DNA of 17,428 bases. It comes from JBBRWV01 sp038248985 (GTDB lineage: Bacteria > Planctomycetota > Phycisphaerae > WQYP01). Shown piece by piece: positions 7,766-15,090 of this stretch. Each line of letters begins with the position of its first letter. The first letter of the stretch is position 1. The translations under genes were made by a program, and so were the position numbers. The notes beneath the pieces are model-generated. The model had not been told where the DNA came from. It saw nothing but the letters and a program-made list of their open reading frames with translations, and ran no database searches. The stretch is taken from NCBI GenBank assembly GCA_038248985.1, contig JBBRWV010000080.1, positions 1 through 17,428 of the forward strand. Reading direction: 5' to 3'.

Positions 7766-9330
7766 TTCGCCCCACCTTCCGCCGCCGTCCCCCCCCGCTT
7801 TATCCGCAGTCCCCGCACCCCGCCCGTCTCCGTCGCCACTATCAACATGTCCCCCGCCAACACCGGCGTCGCCATCGTCATCCCCAACTTCGCCTTCGCC
7901 ACATCCCCCAGCGGCATGCCAAATCGCTTCTCCCCCGTCCGCGCATCAAATCCCGCCAGCATCTCCCCCGCATCCACTCCATACACTCCGTACCCATCCG
8001 TCCCGATCCCCGTCAACACCGGCGACACCGCCTTCGCATCCCCCACCTTCCCCCGCCACAACACCTTTCCATCCGCCAGGCCCATCGCCCACACCTCCCC
8101 ATTCTTGCACCCCGCATACACCGTCCCTTCAAAAATCGCCAGCGGCCCCATCACAGTCTCCGGCATCGCACACCGCCACACCTCCACCCCCGTCTTCTGA
8201 TCCATCGCCAATATCACCCCCGCCGGATTCACATCACTGAACACAAAATCCCCGTTCCCCGTCCCAATCAACACCAGCTTCTTCTCCCCACTCTCCGCCA
8301 GCACCACGCTCCCCACCGCCGGATACGTCGTCGCCGTCCGCCACACCTCCCGTGGCAAATTCTTCTCCTTCAACACCCCGTCGCTCTCACTCCGCAACGC
8401 CACCACCGCGTTCCCATTCAATCCCGATCCTATATAAACAATCCCCTCCCGATCCACCGCCGGCGAGCTCTCAGGATCCGCCAGCTTGTGCCGCCACTCC
8501 TCTTTCCCCAACTTCGCATCCACGCACAACACGTACCCCGCGTGCCACTCCGTCTTCCCCGTCGGTTTCCGATCATCCCCCTCTATCGCCCCCACGCCCA
8601 CCACCGCCAACTCCCGCGATCCAAACATGTACACCACCGGCGAACTCTCCACATGCAGCGGCGTCGCCGCTCGCCACACCACCTTCCCCGTCTCCGCCTC
8701 CACCCCCAATAGCGCACTGTTCGCATCCGCATGTAGCCCCTGCCCAATCACAAAATACTTCCCATCTGCCGTCGCCGCCGGCGAAGAACAAATCGCCTTC
8801 AGCGGCACCCCCTCCGCCTCGTCCATCGTCCGCCATAAAATCTTCCCCGTACGCGCCTCCACCCCATACAATGTCCCCCCCATCCCGCCCAAATACTGCG
8901 TCGTCGTCGCCACAATCACCCGCTCCCCCATCACCAGCGGCGTCGCCATCGGCCACCCCGCATCCCCCAACTCCGCATCCGTCAACTTCCACACATGCTC
9001 CACGCCCACCACCGCATGCGCCTTCCGCTGGATAATCTCCCGGCCCACCGCACTCCAATCCGTCCCCTTCGCCACCCCCGCTCCGCCCGTCGCCGCAATC
9101 ACGTATGACGCGCCCATCCACCCCGCCCCCGCAATTCCCACCAACCCCACCACCACCAGCGGCCGCCTCTTCGCAAATCCCCACATCGCCCGCGGGCTCA
9201 ACAACACCGCGAGCACGCTCGTCACCCCCGCAATAATCGCCGGCAACAACGCCGTCCCCGCGCTCACAAATATCGGCACCACCGCCGGCCCGCCCAACAA
9301 GCCTTCATGAACTATCGCTGCAATCACCAT
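7762..9330 (-). CDS. Membrane-anchored PQQ-like beta-propeller protein
   Basis: The protein has 522 residues. Two hydrophobic segments at the N terminus (about 18-45 and 57-80) should anchor it in the cytoplasmic membrane. Residues about 112-510 are a PQQ-type propeller, with repeated 'tryptophan-docking' blades such as LYGVEARTGKILWR, LLGVEAETGKVVWR, VLCVDAKLGKEEWR, ILAMDQKTGVEVWR and VWAMGLADGKVLWR. The fold is that of BamB and of the EMC1 propeller; nothing shows that PQQ is bound or that it is an enzyme. By charge the propeller probably faces the periplasm, but I cannot settle this by eye. It is the first gene of the leftward cluster, and its stop overlaps the start of the fusion gene by 4 nt, so the two products are likely made in linked amounts. 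The ATG at 9330 has only a weak GAGA upstream. Sense codons end mainly in G. Confidence 0.85.
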   Translation of the reverse strand: MVIAAIVHEGLLGGPAVVPIFVSAGTALLPAIIAGVTSVLAVLLSPRAMWGFAKRRPLVVVGLVGIAGAGWMGASYVIAATGGAGVAKGTDWSAVGREIIQRKAHAVVGVEHVWKLTDAELGDAGWPMATPLVMGERVIVATTTQYLGGMGGTLYGVEARTGKILWRTMDEAEGVPLKAICSSPAATADGKYFVIGQGLHADANSALLGVEAETGKVVWRAATPLHVESSPVVYMFGSRELAVVGVGAIEGDDRKPTGKTEWHAGYVLCVDAKLGKEEWRHKLADPESSPAVDREGIVYIGSGLNGNAVVALRSESDGVLKEKNLPREVWRTATTYPAVGSVVLAESGEKKLVLIGTGNGDFVFSDVNPAGVILAMDQKTGVEVWRCAMPETVMGPLAIFEGTVYAGCKNGEVWAMGLADGKVLWRGKVGDAKAVSPVLTGIGTDGYGVYGVDAGEMLAGFDARTGEKRFGMPLGDVAKAKLGMTMATPVLAGDMLIVATETGGVRGLRIKRGGTAAEGGAK

Positions 9331-9445
9331 ATTTCTCGCAATGTACCTACCCTAGAAGACGTTGCTCTTCATACACTATTGCATCTCACACCCTATCATG
9401 AAATTTCCTTTCCCTTCATCTTTCCTGAATCCTTTGAGAGTTCAC
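9331..9445. promoter_or_regulatory. Divergent intergenic region carrying the promoters of both clusters
   Basis: These 115 nt separate the start of the leftward propeller gene (9330) from the chosen start of the rightward TPR gene (9446), so promoters for both clusters should lie here. On the plus strand TATCAT (9394-9399) is a possible -10, about 47 nt before the ATG, and it repeats the -10 hexamer seen at 249-254, but I find no good -35. GAAGA (9355-9359) and TCTTC (9366-9370) form a short inverted repeat with a 6-nt centre that could be an operator. I cannot name a minus-strand promoter. Confidence 0.4.
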
Positions 9446-12400
9446 ATGCCGCACAAAATCCTCCGCACCGCCCTGCTCTGCGTCGCCCTCGCCCCCTTCT
9501 CACCCCCCGCCTTCTCCCAAACTCCCCCCGCCGCCCCCGCCCAACAACTCCTCGATTCCGCCCGCCGCGCCTTCAATGAAAAGAAGTTCCCCTTCGCCAT
9601 CGAGCGCTTCCGCGAATTCCTTAAAGCCAACCCCAACTCCCCCGACGCTCCCGCCGCCAACTTCGGCCTCGGCGTCGCCCTCCTCGAATCCCCCGATCGC
9701 GACTTCCCCGCCGCCCTCGACCCCCTCACCAAAGCCGCCAACACCGCCGCCTTCCCCCAACGACCCCACGCCCTCTACTACCTCGGCGTCGCCCTCAAAT
9801 CCTCCTCCCCCAAATCCCCCCTCACCCCCCAGCGCCTCGCCGAATCCATCCTCCGCCTCGCCGACTCCCTCAAACTCCTCGACGCCCTCTCCGAAAAACT
9901 CTCCCCCGACGCCGCCGGCAACCTCCCCCCCGATCTCGAATTCGCCCTCCGCGCCCGCACTGAACTCGCCGACGCCTTCCTCCAATCCGCCAAATTCAAA
10001 GAAGCCGCCGCCACCGCCGCCCCTCTCCTTGATTCCACCAAGCTCGCCAAATCCGCCCCCGCCGTCCCCCACCTCGCACTCGCCCGTTACCAACTCGGTC
10101 TCGCCCACTTCCAACTCAACGACCTCCTCGCCGCCGGCCAAACTCTCGCCCCCCTCGCCCCCTTCACGCAAGACTTCGGCCTCCACGCCCGCTACCTCCT
10201 CGCCCGCATCCATCACCTCTCCAATGAACGCCCCAATGCCCTCGCCGACTACAAAGCCCTCCTCGATGCCCTCGAAGCCTCCCGCAACAACGCCCGCGAA
10301 CAACTCAAATCCACCACCCTCCCCCCCGACCGCCGCCTCCTCCTCGATTCCCTCGTCAACACCACCCCCGATTTCCTCCTCCGCGCCAACTTCTACTACG
10401 CCTCCCTCCTCGCCGAATCCGGCAAATCCGCCGACGCCCTCGATCTCCTCAAAAAATTCCTCACCGCTAACCCCGCCTCCTCCCTCAACACCGAAGCCCA
10501 GCTCCGCCTCGGCCTCCTCCTCGTCCAAACCGCCAGCTTCAACGACGCCCTCAACACCCTCCGCCCTCTCCTCGATGACCAGCAATTCGCCGATCAAGCC
10601 CTCTGGTTCTCCGCCCGCGCCCAAGCCGCCATCGTCGATCCCGCCAACCCCCAGGCCACCCTCGATTCCCAAAAAGCCGCCCTCGATCTCTTCCGCCGCG
10701 CCGCCGAAAAATCCGCCGCCCTCTTCAAAGCCGGCGACCCCTCCGCCCAAACCCGCCGCTTCGACATCCTCCTCGAATTCACCGATGCCCAACTCGCCCT
10801 CAAACTCTACAAAGAAGCCGCCATCTCCGCCGCCACCCTCCACGTCGAATCCTCCGCCGTCAAACCCGCCACTCCCTACTCCACCGCCCGCGCCGAAGAA
10901 TCCCTCGAACGCCACATCACCGCCCTCCACCTCGCCGCCCTCTTTCCCGAATCCGACAAACTCATCGAACGCTTCCTCGTCACCTACCCCAAAAGCCTCC
11001 TCCTCCCCTCCGTCCTCTTCCGCGCCGCCGAATCCACCTACCTCGGCGCCGTCGCCGCCTCCCTCAATCCCAAACTCGCCGCCGATGCCCCACGACGCTT
11101 CACCGAAGCCGCCAACCGCTACCAAAAACTCATCTCCGATTTCCCCGCCTTCCCCCAACTCCCCGCCGCACGCTTCGGCTACGCCAGCTCTCTCTACCGT
11201 CTCGGCAAATTCCCCGAAGCCGCCGAACTCTGCAAATCCATCTCCGATGCCGATCGCACCGGCGACCTCGTCGCCGTCCACTACCTCCACGGCGACGCCC
11301 TCCTCCGCACCCTCCCCCCCGAAGGCGATGACGCCATCGCCACCTCCAAAATGCTCCTCCACGCCGATGCCGCCGCCCGCAACCTCGCCGCCTTCATCTC
11401 CCTCGCTGGCCCCAAAAATCCCCAGCTCGCTGACGCCTCCCTCAAACTCGGCTACATCCAGCAACGCATCGGCCTCGTCCTCGCCGATCCCGTCGAACGC
11501 AAAAAAAACTTCACCCAGGCCCGTGACGCCTACGATAAAATCCTCGCCACCACCCCCTGGGAAAATCCCCTCGCCCCCGCCGCCTCTCTCGAACGCGCCA
11601 AAACCCTCGCCCTCCTCGACGACGTCGCCGCCGCCGATCGCGAACTCCGCCGCTTCACCGTAGACCCCGGCCTCAAAGCCCCCAACGCCCCCCTCGCCGT
11701 CGTCCGCCTCGCCGCCCTCCTCCGCTCCGTCAACAAACCCCAGGAAGCCGCCGACCTCCTCAAGCAACTCCGCGACCGCGACGAAGTCACCCTCATCAAA
11801 GATCCCCTCCGCTCCTCCTGGCTCCCCCTCATTCAATACGAACACGCCCTCTCCCTCCAGGAAGCCGGAAAACTCGAAGAAGCCCGCACCCTCTACAACG
11901 CCCTCATCGCCGCGCAACGCGCCGCCACTCCGCCCCCTCCCCAAGTCCTCGACAGCCTCTGGCGCTCCGCCCAATGTCAGCGCCTCCTCATCGCCAATTC
12001 CCTCGCCGCCTCCCGCCTCACCATCTCCCGCGCCATCAAACCCGAAGAAATCGACGCCGCCCGCAAAACGCTCGACGCCTCCTATCGCGCCCTGTTGGAC
12101 TGGACCAACTCCCTCGCCCCCCTCGCCGAAGATGCCGCTAAAAAATCCCCCACCGCAGAATCCTCCCTCCGCCTCTCCTATGAACTCGCCTGGGCCTACC
12201 GCGTCCTCGGCAACGCCCAACTCGAAGCCGCACGCGCTAAAATCCAACGCGATCAACTCGCCGACATCCTCGCCGCCGCACCCAAAAATCCCCCCACCGG
12301 TTACGCCCTCAACACCGGCCTCACCCCGCCACCCACCCCTGATTCCGCCCTCCCCCTTCAATCCATGGAAACCAAATCCCACGAAGCCTACAAACGCAGC

Positions 12401-13261
12401 ATCGCCCTCGCCGATGCCGCCTCCTCCCCCCTCGCCTTCCACGCCCGCATCGAACTCGCTGAAATCCTCGCCGCCCGCGGCAAGCCTGACGACGCCCTTG
12501 ACCTCCTCACCGATGCCCTCGAAAAAAATCCTCCCGCGCCCCTCAATGACCGCGCCCGCGTCCGCATCGCCGCCATCCTCCTCGAAAAAGGCGATGCCAA
12601 AAACGCCCTCGCCCAGGCCGGCATCGTCCTCAAAAATCTCCCCAGCCCCTTCCTCCCCGATGCCCGCTACCTCTCCGGCGAAGCCCTCCTCCTCCAAAAC
12701 GATCCCCCCAAAGCCATCGAAACTCTCACCCCCTTCCGCACCGACGCACGCTTCCTAAACTCCCCTGACCTCGCCGATAAAGCCCTCCTGCGCCTCACCC
12801 TCGCCTACGCCCAATCACTCCGCTGGGATGAAGCCCGCCAAACCGCCGAACTCCTCGTCCAACGCTTCCCCCAAAGCCCCTTCATCGACCACGCCCGCTA
12901 CGCCATCGCCGGCACCTTCCAAGCCACCAAGCGCCCCGAAGAGGCCATCGCCGCCTACACCGAAATCACCAAACGCAGCACCTCCGAAACCGCCGCCCGC
13001 GCCCAACTCCAAATCGGCCTCCTCCGCCGCGAACAAAAAAAACTCCCCGAAGCTCTCCAAGCCCTCCTCGCCGTCCCCTACACCTACCCCTACCCCGAAA
13101 CCAACGCCCAAGCCTGGTACAACCTCGGCCTCCTCTACCTCGACCTCAAAAACCCCGCCGAAGCCCAAGCCTCCTTCCAACGTCTCCTCAAAGACCACCC
13201 CAAATCCCAATTCACCCCCGAAGCCCAAAAATACCTGACCATCCTAACCCCTAACCCCTAA
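9446..13261 (+). CDS. Large exported tetratricopeptide-repeat protein
   Basis: This 1271-residue protein starts with a signal peptide (MPHKILRTALLCVALAPFSP, cleavage near PAFSQ, residues 21-25). The first repeat-like unit is LLDSARRAFNEKKFPFAIER (35-54), and degenerate helical TPR-type repeats continue to the end. The clearest are near the C terminus, for example RYLSGEALLLQNDPPKAIET (about 1074-1093), KRPEEAIAAYTEITKRS and AWYNLGLLYLDLKNPAEAQA, then HPKSQFTPEAQKYL, which resembles the end of YbgF/CpoB or BamD-type TPRs. I chose the ATG at 9446 because GAGAG lies 5 nt upstream and the signal peptide follows directly; a TTG at 9362 or ATG at 9398 would bury it. TPR proteins are interaction scaffolds; the partner is unknown. 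It heads the rightward cluster. The last residues and the stop codon are encoded by a heptamer repeat (13244-13263). Confidence 0.82.
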   Translation: MPHKILRTALLCVALAPFSPPAFSQTPPAAPAQQLLDSARRAFNEKKFPFAIERFREFLKANPNSPDAPAANFGLGVALLESPDRDFPAALDPLTKAANTAAFPQRPHALYYLGVALKSSSPKSPLTPQRLAESILRLADSLKLLDALSEKLSPDAAGNLPPDLEFALRARTELADAFLQSAKFKEAAATAAPLLDSTKLAKSAPAVPHLALARYQLGLAHFQLNDLLAAGQTLAPLAPFTQDFGLHARYLLARIHHLSNERPNALADYKALLDALEASRNNAREQLKSTTLPPDRRLLLDSLVNTTPDFLLRANFYYASLLAESGKSADALDLLKKFLTANPASSLNTEAQLRLGLLLVQTASFNDALNTLRPLLDDQQFADQALWFSARAQAAIVDPANPQATLDSQKAALDLFRRAAEKSAALFKAGDPSAQTRRFDILLEFTDAQLALKLYKEAAISAATLHVESSAVKPATPYSTARAEESLERHITALHLAALFPESDKLIERFLVTYPKSLLLPSVLFRAAESTYLGAVAASLNPKLAADAPRRFTEAANRYQKLISDFPAFPQLPAARFGYASSLYRLGKFPEAAELCKSISDADRTGDLVAVHYLHGDALLRTLPPEGDDAIATSKMLLHADAAARNLAAFISLAGPKNPQLADASLKLGYIQQRIGLVLADPVERKKNFTQARDAYDKILATTPWENPLAPAASLERAKTLALLDDVAAADRELRRFTVDPGLKAPNAPLAVVRLAALLRSVNKPQEAADLLKQLRDRDEVTLIKDPLRSSWLPLIQYEHALSLQEAGKLEEARTLYNALIAAQRAATPPPPQVLDSLWRSAQCQRLLIANSLAASRLTISRAIKPEEIDAARKTLDASYRALLDWTNSLAPLAEDAAKKSPTAESSLRLSYELAWAYRVLGNAQLEAARAKIQRDQLADILAAAPKNPPTGYALNTGLTPPPTPDSALPLQSMETKSHEAYKRSIALADAASSPLAFHARIELAEILAARGKPDDALDLLTDALEKNPPAPLNDRARVRIAAILLEKGDAKNALAQAGIVLKNLPSPFLPDARYLSGEALLLQNDPPKAIETLTPFRTDARFLNSPDLADKALLRLTLAYAQSLRWDEARQTAELLVQRFPQSPFIDHARYAIAGTFQATKRPEEAIAAYTEITKRSTSETAARAQLQIGLLRREQKKLPEALQALLAVPYTYPYPETNAQAWYNLGLLYLDLKNPAEAQASFQRLLKDHPKSQFTPEAQKYLTILTPNP

Positions 13262-13263
13262 CC
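13244..13263 (+). repeat. CTAACCC heptamer array spanning a stop codon
   Basis: Two perfect copies of CTAACCC (13244-13250, 13251-13257) are followed by six matching bases of a third. The array encodes the C-terminal TPR-protein residues LTPNP, and its third copy supplies the TAA stop (13259-13261). Because 7 is not a multiple of 3, gain or loss of a unit would shift the frame at the extreme C terminus. Confidence 0.85.
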
Positions 13264-13283
13264 ACCTACCTCCCCGTATCCTC

Positions 13284-13304
13284 GAACCTTGAACCTTGAA
13301 CCTT
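13284..13304 (+). repeat. GAACCTT heptamer array between the TPR and VCBS genes
   Basis: Three perfect, contiguous copies of GAACCTT lie in the 54-nt gap, ending 11 nt before the VCBS gene's ATG. I see no clear Shine-Dalgarno sequence in the gap, so the array occupies the place where one would be expected. Confidence 0.9.
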
Positions 13305-13315
13305 AGGCCTTTCGC

Positions 13316-15019
13316 ATGCGAACCAAACTCCCCCTCCTACTAACCGCCCTCCTCCTCCTCGCCCGCCCCTCCCACGCCTACATCGAAGTCCCCTACACCC
13401 TCGGCCGCCTCGTCAATGACTCCACCACCATCACCGTTCTCAAAGTCACCGCCGTCGACCGCGTCAAAAACACCATCACCTACTCCAAAGTCGAAGACCT
13501 CAAAGGCAAATCTCCCGACGTCGTCAAACACAATATCGCTCAGGCCGGCTTCCACCCCCGCGAATGGCAAACCGTCATGGCCTGGGCCTCCGAAGGCAAA
13601 ACCTCCGTCTTCTTCCACAACGGCTCCGCCTCCGAAACCTGCATCGACAACTACTGGTACCAGTGCTATCCCGGCGGCGAATGGTGGAATATGTACCACG
13701 CCGAACCCTACCTCCTCCGCACCTTCGCCGGCAAACCCGAAAAACTCGCGAGCGCCGTCCGCTCCATGCTCGCCAATGAAGAAGTCGTCATCACCTGCAT
13801 GGTCGATGGTGACAAAACCGCCATCGCCCTCCGCACCGCCCGCGTCCAACGCCTCAGAGCCTCCCTCAAAATCGCCGACTACAACGCTCCCCGCGATTTC
13901 GTCGGCTGGGGCGGCGATGAAATCAAACCCCTCCTTGACATGCCCGGCTACTCCCACCTCGCCATCCTCCCCAAACTCCCCGGCACCGCCAACTTCGCCA
14001 TCCTCTCCGCCCACCTCGATGCCGATTCCCGCCCCGATCTCCTCCTCCGCTCCAATGAACGCATCGCCCTCCTCCAAAACGCCGGCGCCGGCTCCTTCAA
14101 TGAACTCCCCTTCCCCATCGATGGCGGGGCCACCGCCGCCGCCTTCGCCGACTACAACAACTCCGCCAAACAATCACTCCTCCTCGCCACCCCCACCGGC
14201 CCACGACTCCTCACCAACCTCGGACCCTCCGCTGCCGGCCCCAAATGGCGCGACGACTCCACCTCCCTCCCCGCACAACCCTACTCCTACCTCACCGCCG
14301 CCGCCTGGTTTCGCCCCTCCGCAGCCCCTACTGATCTTCCCCTCCTCATCCTCGCTGACGCCTACACCGGCCTCCGCGTCTACAAAAACAAAACCCCCGG
14401 CATCGCCCCCACCCCCAACCCCGCCGCCGAACCCCCCGTCCCCGTCTTCGATGACATCACCGCCTCCCTCTCCCTCTCCGCCCCGCGCGATCGCCTCCTC
14501 GCCATCCTCTCTGCCGATCTCAACAACGACAAATCTCCCGAACTCCTCCTCTGCTCCGCCACCTCCGCCTCCATCCTCTCCTTCAGCAACGGCCAATTCT
14601 CCCCCCTCGCCGACGGCACCCTCTCTTGGAAAAACGCCTCCGACTTCGCCCTCGCCGACCTCAACTCCGACGGCAACATCGACCTCGCCCTCATCGCCGA
14701 CGGCACCCTCCGCATCCTCCTCAACGACGGCCGCGGAAACTTCTCCGAACAACCCGCCGCCTCACGCCCCGCCCTCCCCAACCTCACCTCCCTCACCCTC
14801 GTCCCCACCGCCCAATCCCCCGACCTCCTCCTCGGTGCTCTTCACGCCCCCAACACCTACCTCGCCAACGACGCCCGCGCCAACTTCACCGACCGCTCCG
14901 AATCCCTCGGCCTGCACCGCCGCCTCTTCAACACCCGCGCCCTCCTCGCACTCCCCAACGGCGACCTCGCCCAACTCAACGAAAACCAGGACAACACCTA
15001 CCTCATCGCCAAAAAATAA
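13316..15019 (+). CDS. Exported VCBS/FG-GAP repeat protein, rightward paralogue
   Basis: The protein has 567 residues. The signal peptide is MRTKLPLLLTALLLLARPSHA (cleavage near 21). Residues about 22-200 are a domain I associate with planctomycete secreted proteins, with YTLGRLVNDSTTITVLKVTA (27-46), VEDLKGKSPDVVKHNI (59-74), HPREWQTVMAWASEGKTSVF (80-99) and CIDNYWYQCYPGGEWWNMYH (109-128). The aromatic, cysteine-containing segment (C109, C117) is absent from the leftward paralogue. Residues about 225-540 form FG-GAP/VCBS-like repeats, probably a beta-propeller. Calcium-type loops are at HLDADSRPD (233-241), DLNNDKSPE (401-409) and DLNSDGNID (448-456). The first two are partly degenerate. The ATG at 13316 gives the signal peptide directly, but no clear ribosome binding site precedes it. 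It is the second gene of the rightward cluster. Function is unknown; an extracytoplasmic binding role is likely. Confidence 0.8.
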   Translation: MRTKLPLLLTALLLLARPSHAYIEVPYTLGRLVNDSTTITVLKVTAVDRVKNTITYSKVEDLKGKSPDVVKHNIAQAGFHPREWQTVMAWASEGKTSVFFHNGSASETCIDNYWYQCYPGGEWWNMYHAEPYLLRTFAGKPEKLASAVRSMLANEEVVITCMVDGDKTAIALRTARVQRLRASLKIADYNAPRDFVGWGGDEIKPLLDMPGYSHLAILPKLPGTANFAILSAHLDADSRPDLLLRSNERIALLQNAGAGSFNELPFPIDGGATAAAFADYNNSAKQSLLLATPTGPRLLTNLGPSAAGPKWRDDSTSLPAQPYSYLTAAAWFRPSAAPTDLPLLILADAYTGLRVYKNKTPGIAPTPNPAAEPPVPVFDDITASLSLSAPRDRLLAILSADLNNDKSPELLLCSATSASILSFSNGQFSPLADGTLSWKNASDFALADLNSDGNIDLALIADGTLRILLNDGRGNFSEQPAASRPALPNLTSLTLVPTAQSPDLLLGALHAPNTYLANDARANFTDRSESLGLHRRLFNTRALLALPNGDLAQLNENQDNTYLIAKK

Positions 15020-15048
15020 CCCCCCCCCATATTTGGATACAGTTCCCG

Positions 15049-15090
15049 AAACCTTGAAACTTGAGCCTTGAAACTTGAAACTTAAAACTC
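15049..15090 (+). repeat. GAAACTT-type heptamer array containing a TTG start codon
   Basis: Six consecutive 7-nt units read AAACCTT, GAAACTT, GAGCCTT, GAAACTT, GAAACTT and AAAACTC. The consensus differs by one base from the GAACCTT array at 13284-13304. The TTG start of the PQQ-YdjY gene (15075-15077) spans the junction of the fourth and fifth units. A run of nine C (15020-15028) lies between the VCBS stop and the array. Confidence 0.85.

Noticed and set aside
7762..9330. PQQ-dependent alcohol or glucose dehydrogenase
   Set aside because: The blades match the structural propeller type. I see no paired-cysteine or other catalytic signature of quinoprotein dehydrogenases, and the N terminus is a membrane anchor.
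9500..12697. 1065-codon minus-strand open frame opposite the TPR gene
   Set aside because: Its composition is almost entirely Gly, Glu, Val and Ala. It mirrors the C-rich sense strand and has no recognisable domain.
13244..13263. Telomere-like repeat suggesting a eukaryotic sequence
   Set aside because: The unit is a 7-mer present in under three copies inside a bacterial-type operon with signal peptides and Shine-Dalgarno sites.
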